Assembly (NCBI GenBank): GCA_028281535.1
Contig: JANQJS010000007.1
Location: 1 to 45,782 of the forward strand
DNA: 45,782 nucleotides
Direction: 5' to 3'
Origin: Sedimentisphaerales bacterium
Lineage (GTDB): Bacteria > Planctomycetota > Phycisphaerae > Sedimentisphaerales > SM23-30
Shown: positions 27,351 through 36,891 of the stretch, piece by piece
Layout: each line of letters begins with the position of its first letter
How positions within the stretch are numbered: the stretch's first letter is position 1
Program-made: the position numbers and the translations under genes
The notes under the pieces: generated by a model
Databases searched by the model: none
What the model was told of the DNA's origin: nothing
The model's input: only the letters and a program-made list of their open reading frames with translations

Positions 27351-27716
27351 ATGCGTGCACTATTTGCAGACGATGATCCAAATCTACATACCATCGTCAA
27401 ATTATGGCTAGAAAAGAATGGCCATGATGTTGAATGCGTTTTAAATGGACAATTAGCATTTGAGCGATTACAGCAAGAATCGTTTGACCTGTTGATCTCA
27501 GATGTAAATATGCCCGCGATGAATGGCATCGAACTTGTGAAGGCTGTGATTGAACTACCCAAACCACCAGCACTCATCATTGTATTAACATCACGATGTG
27601 ACTTAGTCGAACTGCAAAAGAAAGCCAATTCAACAAAGATTCACATGTTCTCAAAACCGTTTAGCCCTTCAGCACTTGCAGAATTAATCGATAAACTGTC
27701 ATTGGAAATTGTTTAA
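27351..27716 (+). CDS. Single-domain response regulator (CheY-like)
   Basis: 121 residues, a receiver domain only: acidic triad D7-D8-D9, phospho-acceptor D51 in LLISDVNMPAMNG, Thr/Ser in VLTSR and Lys in MFSKPF. There is no DNA-binding output, so it works by protein contact or as a phosphorelay intermediate. It is divergent from the sensor kinase at 25476-27089 and lies 24 bases before an HD-GYP gene, with which it is probably co-transcribed. It is the only stand-alone CheY-size receiver in the window, so it could also accept phosphate from CheA, although the separation makes the adjacent kinase the better donor. Confidence 0.9.
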   Translation: MRALFADDDPNLHTIVKLWLEKNGHDVECVLNGQLAFERLQQESFDLLISDVNMPAMNGIELVKAVIELPKPPALIIVLTSRCDLVELQKKANSTKIHMFSKPFSPSALAELIDKLSLEIV

Positions 27717-27740
27717 TAACCTTATGAAGTAGAAATATCC

Positions 27741-29081
27741 ATGAGTACAAATAGGCAAGAGTTATTAGAACAGTTACTCATTCTGACAGATCCGACAAAA
27801 GAGCAAGTAAAAGAAACAGGCTCAACGGTCCCCCAGAATGAATCAGATAATATTAGTGACGAAACACTTTTATCAGGTATCCCCGGTCCTACTTCGGATA
27901 TGGTTAAAGATATCATGAGCTCTTTTGAAGCACTTCAATCCGAAAATACCAGCCTGGCAGAAGAAATTATCAACTGTTACAATCAATTAAATGCATCTTT
28001 TGAAACATCTTCTTCCATTGCAAAATGTAATTCTATTCAACAAGCAATTTTAATGCTAATGTCTAAAGTTGGAAGAGCCATTGGAAGTCAATTTTGTATC
28101 TTTATCAAGATGACTGATTTTAATTTTTCATTAACAAACCGGCACTCCGGCAAAGAAGATGAAACCATCTTCTATAACATAGATCTTCGTAGTATGGTCA
28201 GTGCTGAAGAATTTTATGACCGCAACAAAGATGATCTACATGAATTAGCTCAGAAGAGAGCGGATTGTGTTGTCAGCATGATGGATTACCATCGTGAAAT
28301 GGACCCTGATTATGAAGGTCGAGGCAATGTCACATCACTCATATTAAAGCATAGTGATGATAACAGTGATCTTGGTTGTCTGTTTTTTGTCAGGAACGAT
28401 GAACATGAACCCTTCGTAGCTTCTGAAATGAACCTGGCAAAAACATTGATAAAATTGGGCTCTATCGTATTGGGTAATATTATGTATGCCCAGAAAATGC
28501 ATCAGACCTACTTACAAACAATCACCTCGCTTGTCAGGGCCATGGAGGAAAAAGACTCATATACCAGCGGTCATTCAAACCGCGTTGCGGCATTGGCTTG
28601 CAAATTAGGTGAAAAAATAGGCCTGGATGAACAGGTAGAAATCCTTGAATGGGCAGGATTGCTTCATGATATCGGAAAAATTGGTATTCGTGACGAAGTC
28701 CTGTGTAAACCTGGAAAATTAACAGATGAAGAATTTGAACACATCAAAACCCATCCGGTCAAAAGTTATAATGTGCTTGAGCCTATTGATGCATTGCAAT
28801 GTATATTAGGTGCTGCAAAACATCACCATGAACATTTTGATGGTAGCGGTTATCCTGATGGCTTGGCTGGTGAAGATATCCCATTACATGCAAGAGTTAT
28901 TCAGGTAGCTGATGTTTGGGATGCGATCACTTCATCACGTTCCTACCGAAAGGCCATGCCTCTCGAAAAAGCGATCAACATCATGAAAGAGGAGTCAGGT
29001 ACAACCATGGACCCATATCTAGTGAAGGAATTCCTGGAATTACTGGATAAGGGTGAACTCGATGAGATATTAGAAGAGTAA
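27741..29081 (+). CDS. HD-GYP domain c-di-GMP phosphodiesterase with GAF-like N-terminus
   Basis: 446 residues. After a polar N-terminus with a short helix, residues about 70-245 resemble a GAF sensor (IGSQFCIFIKMTDFNFSLTN). The C-terminal HD-GYP domain (about 255-440) has SGHSNRVAALACKLG, LLHDIGKIGI with the HD dyad, HHHEHFDGSGYPDGL with the GYP motif, and ADVWDAITSSRSYRKAM. All metal and GYP positions appear intact, so hydrolysis of c-di-GMP is expected by family knowledge. It follows the response regulator by 24 bases. With the degenerate GGDEF protein and MshEN-bearing PilB across the divergent region, it suggests c-di-GMP control of the fibre. It ends 12 bases from the convergent msrA gene, with no obvious terminator between. 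Confidence 0.93.
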   Translation: MSTNRQELLEQLLILTDPTKEQVKETGSTVPQNESDNISDETLLSGIPGPTSDMVKDIMSSFEALQSENTSLAEEIINCYNQLNASFETSSSIAKCNSIQQAILMLMSKVGRAIGSQFCIFIKMTDFNFSLTNRHSGKEDETIFYNIDLRSMVSAEEFYDRNKDDLHELAQKRADCVVSMMDYHREMDPDYEGRGNVTSLILKHSDDNSDLGCLFFVRNDEHEPFVASEMNLAKTLIKLGSIVLGNIMYAQKMHQTYLQTITSLVRAMEEKDSYTSGHSNRVAALACKLGEKIGLDEQVEILEWAGLLHDIGKIGIRDEVLCKPGKLTDEEFEHIKTHPVKSYNVLEPIDALQCILGAAKHHHEHFDGSGYPDGLAGEDIPLHARVIQVADVWDAITSSRSYRKAMPLEKAINIMKEESGTTMDPYLVKEFLELLDKGELDEILEE

Positions 29082-29092
29082 TATCGCATCGA

Positions 29093-29689
29093 CTAAATTT
29101 GGCAACTACCCAATCCACGTTTTTCTAAATACTGCTGGTGATAATCTTCTGCAATATAATAGGTTTGAGCTGGCTCAATTTCTGTTGCAATCGGCTGAGA
29201 AAATTTTCCACTTTCATCCAGCTGTTTCTTTGATTGTGCGGCAAGCTCTTTTTGTTTTTCATCATGGAAAAAAATTACCGAACGATATTGACGCCCAACA
29301 TCTGGCCCTTGGCGATTGACTTGAGTTGGATTATGGCAAGTCCAAAAAACCTCTAACAACTGATCATAACTGATTTTTTCAGGATCAAATACAACCTGGA
29401 CAACTTCGGCATGTCCAGTGGTATCTGAACAGACTTCACGATAGGTAGGATTTTCTGTCTCGCCACCGGTATAACCGACCGACGTGGAAGCAACGCCTTC
29501 CAATTTTCGAAATGTCGCTTCAACTCCCCAAAAACAGCCTGCTCCAAATGTTGCTTTTTCCATCTTTGCCTCACTTTCACTCATCATAGACGCTGTCAAT
29601 TGAGAATCTGATGTTTTGTCAACTGAACTCTCTAAACAGCCTGAAATAACCAGAAACATTAATATAAAACAGGTTATAATTATTTTCAT
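29093..29689 (-). CDS. msrA: Exported peptide methionine-S-sulfoxide reductase, lipoprotein
   Basis: 198 residues. MsrA reduces methionine-S-sulfoxide in oxidised proteins. The catalytic motif is [13 protein letters not shown] with C52, and FKxxG-region [20 protein letters not shown] and a C-terminal GLGSC recycling cysteine are also present. An N-terminal lipoprotein signal ([18 protein letters not shown], lipobox ISGC, C18) sends it to the envelope, which many bacterial MsrA lack. I start at ATG 29689, because GGAG precedes it by 9 bases. An in-frame TTG at 29704 would only add MECSG. It stands between the HD-GYP gene (convergent) and the end of the J-like gene, apparently as an independent unit. 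Confidence 0.94.
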   Translation of the reverse strand: MKIIITCFILMFLVISGCLESSVDKTSDSQLTASMMSESEAKMEKATFGAGCFWGVEATFRKLEGVASTSVGYTGGETENPTYREVCSDTTGHAEVVQVVFDPEKISYDQLLEVFWTCHNPTQVNRQGPDVGRQYRSVIFFHDEKQKELAAQSKKQLDESGKFSQPIATEIEPAQTYYIAEDYHQQYLEKRGLGSCQI

Positions 29690-29760
29690 GCCTGAACACT
29701 CCAAAATGGCCTTAACATTTCATATGAAATTTACTACGTATTTCATGACAAAATGTTCAC

Positions 29761-32700
29761 CTACAAATCAAGAACCTGGACCAATGTATCTGACGCCGCT
29801 AATGCATCGGGAGTATAGAAATCGATACCACCATCACGTAAATGGCTTGCCAAATCAATAACTTTTTGGATCGATTGTCTGGCTTGTGATCCTAAAATTT
29901 TATTGTCAATATCATGATATTTGGCAATTCCACACTGAACCATCCCATGTCCTTGACACTGCTTACATAACTTAACATCATGATCAGCACAATTAGGGCA
30001 TGGTTCAAAACCACTACCACTACATCGTGGACAACTATTTAAAAGTGTATCACCACAATAGGGACATAAACTCGAAATAGCCGCGGTTTCACATTGCCGC
30101 TGAAGTTCATCAAATGGAACAAGTAAAATAGATTCATAAAAATCTACATACTGTTTAAAAGAGGCCAACTTTTCAAATGAAACTAATGCCTCATCTGAAC
30201 GACCATCTAAATAAAATTGCAATGCCTGGATCATAAAATTCAAGGCTTGAATTTTTTCCTGCGAACGGCTATCTATTTCACGAGGAGTCTGATCAAGCGT
30301 TTGGGGATTTTGTGAAGTTATGCGTGAGGTGGTCTCTGTTCTATCTTCACTTTTTTGACGAATCTTCTGAGAAATCCGCTCCCACAAACGATTGGAATAT
30401 AATCCTAATTGTCTCAACTGATGCATTGAAGAAGGTGCATTGGCTAATTTATTTTTCTGAGAAACGTCTTCTGATATTAGCCATGCTCTTTGTGATGGCC
30501 CAGAGTCAATTTGTAATAGAAACTTCTCCTGTAGATTAATCATCCACGCCATTTCAACAAGATACGTTTGCAACCCACTTTGAATGCCTACAGTATATTC
30601 ATCTTTAACCTCGGCCCCATTAACACGCTTTCCCTCTACCGCACTACTCGACTGAACAATAAGTCGTTGTAGCTCGCGATTAACTTTTCGACAGTTATTG
30701 AGTAAATAATCTTGCAACTCTTCTATTTCGGGCAGTTGAATATGTGGTATATCTGGACGCTTCACCAACAGGTTATTATTTTCATCCCAGTTTGTACCAA
30801 TCAATACTTGCCAAATAAGATCAGTATAAACTCCTGAAACAACAATTAATTTAGTCGAAGTTTGGTCAGGCTGCCATAATAAGGGAACTTTATTTTCTTC
30901 CCTTAAATCAACAATGGAAGGATCCCATTTAATTTGTTGCGACTTTAATCGCATCCCCCACCATTTAATGATATTAAACTTATCGTCGCGACTACTTTGC
31001 AGTGATAGCATCCCATTTGATGGAAGTCGCTGGCCAGTCCCTCTTACTAAGGTTTGAGAAATCTGAACAGACACCCTATCATGATTACTTCGGCCGAGAG
31101 CATCCAAAAGTTTAAACGCCATATTTGGGTCGTCGATCAACATCAAACTGTTCAATATTCGACTTATCGTTTTTACACCAGGATAAGGCGAAGCCACTAA
31201 GCGATTCAGCAATAGATCTGTTGCTTCGGGTTGGTTTAAATGTACCAATTGATCAATCGCCTGTATGCGTATCCCAGGGAACTTGGAAAACAAATCTAAA
31301 CTCAATTTATCCAACGATTTTCCCACGATAAATTTGTTGTCACCAAACGAAAATTTTGATAACCCAGGCATGTTTTCAAATAGATACTCTGCCCGTTGAT
31401 TTGACAATAAAAGGTTTTCAAGTTTTTGGTTGAATTGTATAGGTCGCTGGGCCAGCTGGATCAAATAATTCAATGAACTCGACATCGTCATAGCATAATC
31501 GACAAGTAGATCTTCGCGTAAATTTGATGTTGAAAATGCATCCTCCATCTGATCCGAAAATGACAAGACCTCTGTTTCTTTCGCTATCTTTGGCTTTGGA
31601 GGAATTTTCGAAGCATGTTCATCGAACTGATGGAGCGGCTGAGGCTCTGCAGGGATATCATCAACAACTTCAAAGGGCGTTTCTGTCACTTTTGAAACAT
31701 TTTTTACCACCGGATTATTTGTTACATGAAACATAACCGTAAGCATAAAGGTTAACAAACAAACCAAGATAATGGTGGTCATCATTTTATAATTAACTGC
31801 CCGACTCGATAAATCGTTATCTGAAGGTTGAAGATATTCTTTAAGTATAGCATCTATTTTATCACACATATCAAAGTCCACTTGACCAACATAAGACTGT
31901 TGCATACTCGACATAGGCTTCACGGAACGCTCACCAAAATAGTCCTCTAAAACTTCCAATGCCACCGCGTGCGACAACCCATTTTTAGCGGCAAAGGCAA
32001 GTAACTGTTGTCTTTGTGGCTCATCGATGTCATGTTCTGGATAAAGCGCATATACCCAACGTTCAAACTGACGTTTCAGTGCATCAGGATCCCGTGTCCC
32101 ACGGACAAGGCCAGCCGCTTGAATTTCATTGTTGATAATTTTTGAAGCCAAACCAATCCCAATCCCCATGTGATCTGCTAAGGCATACAATTTATCCTCA
32201 TCACTGACAGTTAACACCGGCTGGTTGGCCATAGAGGTTTTCCCCCCCGAAGTTTCAGACAAAAATAAATCAGATTGCGCATAACGAATGACTAGATGAA
32301 TAGAATCAATAAAACTTTCAATGGTATCCTGGTCAACTGGCTTTGGTTTTGATCGAGGCGATGGGATACGATCCATAATAAGACCGATATCACCTGGAGT
32401 AAATCCAATCGATTTTAATTTGACATGCAATTCTTTGCGACTTTCATCCGGTAACGTTCCCTCTTGATCCAAAGCATCAATTAGCAAAGATTTCCCTTGC
32501 CGAATCAAGTCTGCCCTGGTCGGAGCTTGAGGACCAACGGGTTTTTGAAGGGAACGCTGGCGAAGAGTCTCCACATAATGTTGACATTTTTCTGGATCTC
32601 GTAAAGTCTCTGCCGCGACCTGTAAAATATCCTGCTCAAACTTTGAAATCAAAGCTAAAAACTGAGGGCCAGGAATATTCTCACGCAATATTTTTTTTCG

Positions 32701-32835
32701 GTTGGCCAAGGCCCGATCAATCAAATCGGCATCACATTGACGAGGATCAACGCCAAGCAAATGATAATAGGTGGGCTGTGAGATGTCATCTGGAATTCCC
32801 AACAACCGATACATTAATGTCCAATCTTCAATCAT
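29761..32835 (-). CDS. Large J-like / HEAT-like / DnaJ-type zinc-finger membrane protein
   Basis: 1024 residues from ATG 32835, chosen because it overlaps the upstream TPR gene stop as ATGA (32835-32832). The frame extends further upstream without a ribosome site. A J-like helical domain at about 1-90 (PTYYHLLGVDPRQCDADLID, ending TLRDPEKCQHY) lacks the HPD tripeptide, so stimulation of DnaK is doubtful. One membrane helix lies near residue 350 (MTTIILVCLLTFMLTVMFHV), then HEAT-like helices (LLLNRLVASPYPGVKTISRI) and a long helical region. A zinc-finger cluster begins about 100 residues from the C-terminus, with CPYC, CPRCSGSG, CPNC and CKQCQGHG, two of them in DnaJ CxxCxGxG form. It is the last gene of the vWA/ExbBD operon. 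Function unknown. J-like proteins of this shape are familiar to me from Planctomycetota. Confidence 0.72.
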   Translation of the reverse strand: MIEDWTLMYRLLGIPDDISQPTYYHLLGVDPRQCDADLIDRALANRKKILRENIPGPQFLALISKFEQDILQVAAETLRDPEKCQHYVETLRQRSLQKPVGPQAPTRADLIRQGKSLLIDALDQEGTLPDESRKELHVKLKSIGFTPGDIGLIMDRIPSPRSKPKPVDQDTIESFIDSIHLVIRYAQSDLFLSETSGGKTSMANQPVLTVSDEDKLYALADHMGIGIGLASKIINNEIQAAGLVRGTRDPDALKRQFERWVYALYPEHDIDEPQRQQLLAFAAKNGLSHAVALEVLEDYFGERSVKPMSSMQQSYVGQVDFDMCDKIDAILKEYLQPSDNDLSSRAVNYKMMTTIILVCLLTFMLTVMFHVTNNPVVKNVSKVTETPFEVVDDIPAEPQPLHQFDEHASKIPPKPKIAKETEVLSFSDQMEDAFSTSNLREDLLVDYAMTMSSSLNYLIQLAQRPIQFNQKLENLLLSNQRAEYLFENMPGLSKFSFGDNKFIVGKSLDKLSLDLFSKFPGIRIQAIDQLVHLNQPEATDLLLNRLVASPYPGVKTISRILNSLMLIDDPNMAFKLLDALGRSNHDRVSVQISQTLVRGTGQRLPSNGMLSLQSSRDDKFNIIKWWGMRLKSQQIKWDPSIVDLREENKVPLLWQPDQTSTKLIVVSGVYTDLIWQVLIGTNWDENNNLLVKRPDIPHIQLPEIEELQDYLLNNCRKVNRELQRLIVQSSSAVEGKRVNGAEVKDEYTVGIQSGLQTYLVEMAWMINLQEKFLLQIDSGPSQRAWLISEDVSQKNKLANAPSSMHQLRQLGLYSNRLWERISQKIRQKSEDRTETTSRITSQNPQTLDQTPREIDSRSQEKIQALNFMIQALQFYLDGRSDEALVSFEKLASFKQYVDFYESILLVPFDELQRQCETAAISSLCPYCGDTLLNSCPRCSGSGFEPCPNCADHDVKLCKQCQGHGMVQCGIAKYHDIDNKILGSQARQSIQKVIDLASHLRDGGIDFYTPDALAASDTLVQVLDL

Positions 32836-35225
32836 GGCACATCGTTCGCTTCTAACTGCAATTCCTGGATTAAATGATCTACAGGTTTTTGCCAATCTCC
32901 TAAATCAAGGCCCATAGATTTGACAAGAAAATAGTCCAATTTCAATTTTGCTTCTGCCAATTTTTTGATGCGAATATAGCATTGAATCAGATACACATTG
33001 GCTTCAACCCAATCTTCTGTTGTTGGATCAAGACCACTGGTTAATAACTGCCAATGATCTATGGCCTCCTCATATTGCTTTAAGTTCTCATGAGACAAGG
33101 CAATCGCACGAATTTCTTGTAATGTTAACGTCAAATCATATTGATTTTTCAGTGCAACAAGTGCCTGAATGGCTTTTGTATCTTCACCAAGATAATAATA
33201 ACTTAACGCTAAACGTCGCTGCAATGCAATCTTATCTTTTGCTATCACGGACCGGTTCTTTGCTTGAGCATGACGAACCAGCAAACGATACATCTCTTTA
33301 AGCAATTCAGCTTTTTGATTTAACGGTTGCTTGCGGTATGACAATTCGAGTTTATCAAGTTGATTATATATATAAATGGCTCTTTTTTCAGTTATGCTCG
33401 GTGCGGCTAAATAGGCCTTGACGCACTTCAGTGCCTCTGGTGTATTTCTTAAGTCAAATGCTAAATCGCATTCCAGACGGGCCGCAATTTCACCCAAATG
33501 CGAAACATCTTTTAAACTGGAAATTTTATTTGTAATTTGATGTTGCAAATAATGATCCGGAGCCGTCTCAATAATTTTTTTCAATATAATCCCTAACAAT
33601 TCAATCGCATTTTGATCTAATTCAATCGCACTATCTACTAATTCCTCTTTATCAAAATAGCGAAACAATTGCGAACATGCCTTCTCAAAATAAACCATAG
33701 ATTTGGAAGAACTTTCTAAAGCTAATTGATAATTAGTAACAGCTATACCATATATGGCTTGCCGATAAACGGGTGAATCTCTTTCGATTAATTGTAAAAC
33801 CGACAAAGCCTCACCAAAACGTTTCTCTTCAATCAAATATAAAGCTCTGACCCAATGTAGCGTCTCACCAGATGCCCCTGGAGCAAAGGACGGATCTATC
33901 AAATCAAGTAATTCGAGCATCTGCTTTCTCTCTGATGCTTTTTGGCCATGGAGTGTTTTCTGAGCTTCTGCAATAACGATTTCAATAATAGATGAATGAC
34001 CAAAATGTTTCTTTTGAGTAATCAAAAAGCGTTTAATCTCACTGAGATGTTTTTTGATACCCTGAATTTTCCAAAGAGCGACTAATCTATAATAGTCCAA
34101 ATCAGCTCTATAAGCACTACCAGAATCACTTTTTGCCAAACCTGCCTGTGCAAACTTAACGGCCTGCTTATAATCCTCGGATTCATAAGCCTGTCGAGTA
34201 TTAACAAGAGAAGCTAATGCTCCCCCTAAAGCATTGGAAGGCAAAACAGAAAACAACTTCTCTTGCCAAATAGGACCATAAGAATATATTTGATTCACTA
34301 ACTCAATTAATTTCCCCATACATTCTTTTTTATCTTCACGCTGTTTTTTCCGGCAGACCTCTCCAAACGCAGCAGCATAATCAATCATCATATCAAGCTC
34401 TAAAGCATCAAATAACGCATCCCTATCCATTCCGGAAAGATAATCCTGAACATATTGCACTAACAGATCATTCTCTCTAAGCTCTTTACACAACGCCACC
34501 CGTAATAGTGTCATGCGTTTAAAAATATCTGCAGGCGTAGACTTTACTGTCGCTGGTGCAAGAAGTGCAAGCGATTCTCTAAATTGTCCCAACTCAAAAA
34601 GACTCAAGCCTTGACCTAAAAAACAATCCGCTATAATTGGATGAGATTGATATCCATCTAAAGTTAAATTCGAGAAATAATCGATGGCGATACGAAGCCC
34701 TTCTTCTTTTTCCTGGCGACTTTGCGACACCATAGATAAATAATAATATATCCATGCGTTCGAATATTCACAACGAGCAAGCATGCTATTAGCATGCATC
34801 CACTCTTTATCCTTTTTCAATTTTTCACTTGAATTGGACCTCTCTAAACGTTCCATCACGGATATCGACATCAACTCTAATCGTTCATACCGATCCAATG
34901 CCTGCTGTAATTGTCGATATGCTCTCAAGCGTATGACTTCTTGCGATATATCTTTTTGCCAGAATGTCATTAACACACGTCCATATGTTTGATAAATCTG
35001 ACATTCAAGTAACAAAAGATCCATATCATTGTTTATATCCTGCCCAGTCTCAAACAAACGCTGCTTGGCAGATTCGAAAATTACCTGAGTCTGATCGACC
35101 GATGTTACCATCAAGGCTTTTTTTAATATTTGATGAATATCATGCTCTACTGAAGATGTTTGACAAAACAACAGACTATTGAGACAAAAAACCATGAGAA
35201 AACTAAATTTTAAATTCCTACTCAA
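32832..35225 (-). CDS. Exported TPR-repeat protein
   Basis: 797 residues. A Sec signal (MSRNLKFSFLMVFCLNSLLF, then CQTSS) sends it to the periplasm. The rest is almost wholly alpha-helical with recurring helix pairs of TPR type (GQGLSLFELGQFRESLALLA, YRLVALWKIQGIKKHLSEIK, LALSYYYLGEDTKAIQALVA, LSHENLKQYEEAIDHWQLLT). No catalytic motif is evident. It is coupled at both ends by ATGA overlaps, to the second ExbD upstream and to the J-like protein downstream. A scaffold or peptidoglycan/outer-membrane adaptor for the ExbBD motor is a reasonable inference. Homologous roles in PVC bacteria are not well established. Confidence 0.78.
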   Translation of the reverse strand: MSRNLKFSFLMVFCLNSLLFCQTSSVEHDIHQILKKALMVTSVDQTQVIFESAKQRLFETGQDINNDMDLLLLECQIYQTYGRVLMTFWQKDISQEVIRLRAYRQLQQALDRYERLELMSISVMERLERSNSSEKLKKDKEWMHANSMLARCEYSNAWIYYYLSMVSQSRQEKEEGLRIAIDYFSNLTLDGYQSHPIIADCFLGQGLSLFELGQFRESLALLAPATVKSTPADIFKRMTLLRVALCKELRENDLLVQYVQDYLSGMDRDALFDALELDMMIDYAAAFGEVCRKKQREDKKECMGKLIELVNQIYSYGPIWQEKLFSVLPSNALGGALASLVNTRQAYESEDYKQAVKFAQAGLAKSDSGSAYRADLDYYRLVALWKIQGIKKHLSEIKRFLITQKKHFGHSSIIEIVIAEAQKTLHGQKASERKQMLELLDLIDPSFAPGASGETLHWVRALYLIEEKRFGEALSVLQLIERDSPVYRQAIYGIAVTNYQLALESSSKSMVYFEKACSQLFRYFDKEELVDSAIELDQNAIELLGIILKKIIETAPDHYLQHQITNKISSLKDVSHLGEIAARLECDLAFDLRNTPEALKCVKAYLAAPSITEKRAIYIYNQLDKLELSYRKQPLNQKAELLKEMYRLLVRHAQAKNRSVIAKDKIALQRRLALSYYYLGEDTKAIQALVALKNQYDLTLTLQEIRAIALSHENLKQYEEAIDHWQLLTSGLDPTTEDWVEANVYLIQCYIRIKKLAEAKLKLDYFLVKSMGLDLGDWQKPVDHLIQELQLEANDVP

Positions 35226-35650
35226 GAATCCCCCCCACGAACACTAAAGATCACTTTTTTCAAATCAGCCATATGGCAAGTATCCAATGCTTGGATTAAA
35301 TAACCAAAAGCAACGTCACCTTGCCCTTCAATGATCACAGGAACATCGGCTATATTTCTACGTTGCTTGAGAAGCTCAAAAAGGTGATCAAAATTGCTAC
35401 AAACACTCGCATCACAAAGTATTCCAACGCCATCAGACAATGAACGGATTTTAATTCGAACAGGTTCCAGGAGATCTCGACTCGTTTTTTCATTCGAAAT
35501 CGATGGCAACTGAGTCGGTAAAGCTTTTTCTACTATTTTGAACGATGCGGTACAGATAAAAAAGATTAACAATAAGAAAACAACATCAATCATCGATGTA
35601 ATATTTAATTCTGGCAAATCACGGGTCGGTTTTCGACGATGTAATTTCAT
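35222..35650 (-). CDS. exbD: ExbD/TolR-family protein (second copy)
   Basis: 142 residues. Cytoplasmic N-terminus, then one membrane helix ITSMIDVVFLLLIFFICTAS with the conserved proton-relay Asp at D22, then a small periplasmic domain. It pairs with ExbB/TolQ as proton-driven stator. It begins inside the stop of the other exbD gene (ATGA) and ends inside the start of the TPR gene (ATGA), so translation of the trio is coupled. It differs from the first copy in the periplasmic domain (PVIIEGQGDVAFGYLIQALD) and has a C-terminal DLKKVIFSVRGGDS. Two distinct ExbD copies probably form a heteromeric stator. Confidence 0.92.
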   Translation of the reverse strand: MKLHRRKPTRDLPELNITSMIDVVFLLLIFFICTASFKIVEKALPTQLPSISNEKTSRDLLEPVRIKIRSLSDGVGILCDASVCSNFDHLFELLKQRRNIADVPVIIEGQGDVAFGYLIQALDTCHMADLKKVIFSVRGGDS

Positions 35651-36087
35651 GGCGTCATCATCTCCAAAGTGGAAACTTTTGGCGTTACGGCGACCTCAAC
35701 ATCTGAAATGCCCAGCTTGGCACATTGCGCCATAATTTCACGTGACACTTCCCAGGAAGATTTAAAATCGCCACGGATCAAAACCGAAACGTTTTCCTGA
35801 CCAAGCTCTGAAATTTTCTTTGATAGAAATTCTGGTATCTGTGAAGATTGATAGATACGTTGATCAATGATAATTCGATCGGTTGCCTGAATATTAACAA
35901 TGACGATTTCTGCCTGAGGCGGCTGCGATTCTCCCTTGACAGCCTCAGGAAGCGTCAAGGGTTCTAAGTCAAATCGTGTGATTTGTGTCACCATCATTAA
36001 AAAAATGATTAATAACAAAATAATATCAATCATGGGTGCCAGATTGACTGCAAGATTCACTTTTTTTTGTCGTTTTTGTAAACGCAT
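35647..36087 (-). CDS. exbD: ExbD/TolR-family protein (first copy)
   Basis: 146 residues with a basic N-terminus (MRLQKRQKKVNLAVN), one membrane helix LAPMIDIILLLIIFLMMVTQ carrying the conserved proton-relay D21, and a periplasmic domain (FLSKKISELGQENVSVLIRG). It is 14 bases after the exbB-like gene and overlaps the second exbD by the ATGA tetranucleotide. It matches ExbD/TolR in length. Both copies keep the catalytic Asp, so neither is a dead partner. Tol-specific or TonB-specific genes are absent nearby, so the family label does not tell which envelope process it powers. Confidence 0.92.
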   Translation of the reverse strand: MRLQKRQKKVNLAVNLAPMIDIILLLIIFLMMVTQITRFDLEPLTLPEAVKGESQPPQAEIVIVNIQATDRIIIDQRIYQSSQIPEFLSKKISELGQENVSVLIRGDFKSSWEVSREIMAQCAKLGISDVEVAVTPKVSTLEMMTP

Positions 36088-36101
36088 CTTAAGATCCGAT
36101 C

Positions 36102-36851
36102 TTAGAGATTGGAAGATTTCCTAAAACGCCCCATCAACCGCTCGACAACGGTTTCAGCTTCAGCAACATAACTATCAATACGATTACGGAAAAATGAAAC
36201 AAAAAACATGGTTGGGATAGCGATAATCAATCCAAGACAAGTGGTTACCAAAGCTTCAGAAATACCATCCGCCAATTGTGAGGGCTTGGCAGCACCATCC
36301 GAAATAGCAATTTGATTAAAGGATGCAATCATACCAGTGACCGTACCTAACAATCCCAACATGGGAGCCGTCGCAGCTATAAAGGATAGATATTCCAGCT
36401 TTCGATACAAACGAGACAATTCACGCTCACTCGCTTCTTGCATCGCGGTCTGCATATCGTAAAAACCTAACATAGATCCAAAGTGTGACAAACCGCTACT
36501 AATCACAATCGCCAAATAAGATCCATGCTCATCGCAGATTGTCTTAGCTTCAGCAATTTTTCTCGATTCCAAAATCGGTTCAAGACGTTCTTCTAAATCG
36601 TCCGGGATTAACTGGCTACGTCGTATACTCATAAAATGCTCTATAACAAACGCCGTAGCAACAAGTGACATCAATAATATGAAATAACCAATAACACCTC
36701 CTGATGTCACAGTACTCCAAAGAGAGATCTCTTGAGTTGGCTCAACAGTATCACGACTATCCTGCGAAAATCCTATCTGGCAAAATAATGTTAATACCAA
36801 ACATATCGCCAAACAATAATGCCAGATAACATTCTTTGAACTCTTGATCAT
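36102..36851 (-). CDS. exbB: MotA/TolQ/ExbB proton-channel family protein
   Basis: 249 residues from ATG 36851, picked because AAGGAG lies 5 bases upstream (an earlier ATG at 36887 lacks such a site). An N-terminal Sec signal (WHYCLAICLVLTLFCQIGFS) is followed by TM helices IGYFILLMSLVATAFVIEHF, SFIAATAPMLGLLGTVTGMI and LVTTCLGLIIAIPTMFFVSF. The AATAPMLGLLGTVTGMI and TTCLGLIIAIP segments are the family signature lining the proton path. It stands between the vWA gene (40 bases) and the first exbD gene (14 bases). It should form a pentameric motor with the two ExbD proteins. An added signal peptide is typical of ExbB-like proteins in some non-enteric phyla. Confidence 0.93.
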   Translation of the reverse strand: MIKSSKNVIWHYCLAICLVLTLFCQIGFSQDSRDTVEPTQEISLWSTVTSGGVIGYFILLMSLVATAFVIEHFMSIRRSQLIPDDLEERLEPILESRKIAEAKTICDEHGSYLAIVISSGLSHFGSMLGFYDMQTAMQEASERELSRLYRKLEYLSFIAATAPMLGLLGTVTGMIASFNQIAISDGAAKPSQLADGISEALVTTCLGLIIAIPTMFFVSFFRNRIDSYVAEAETVVERLMGRFRKSSNL

Positions 36852-36891
36852 ACATACTCCTTTTAAATCCGTTAAGATTCCATTCAATCAC

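Noticed and set aside
29761-32835. Functional DnaJ co-chaperone
   Set aside because: The J-like region lacks the HPD tripeptide needed to stimulate DnaK, although the zinc fingers resemble DnaJ.
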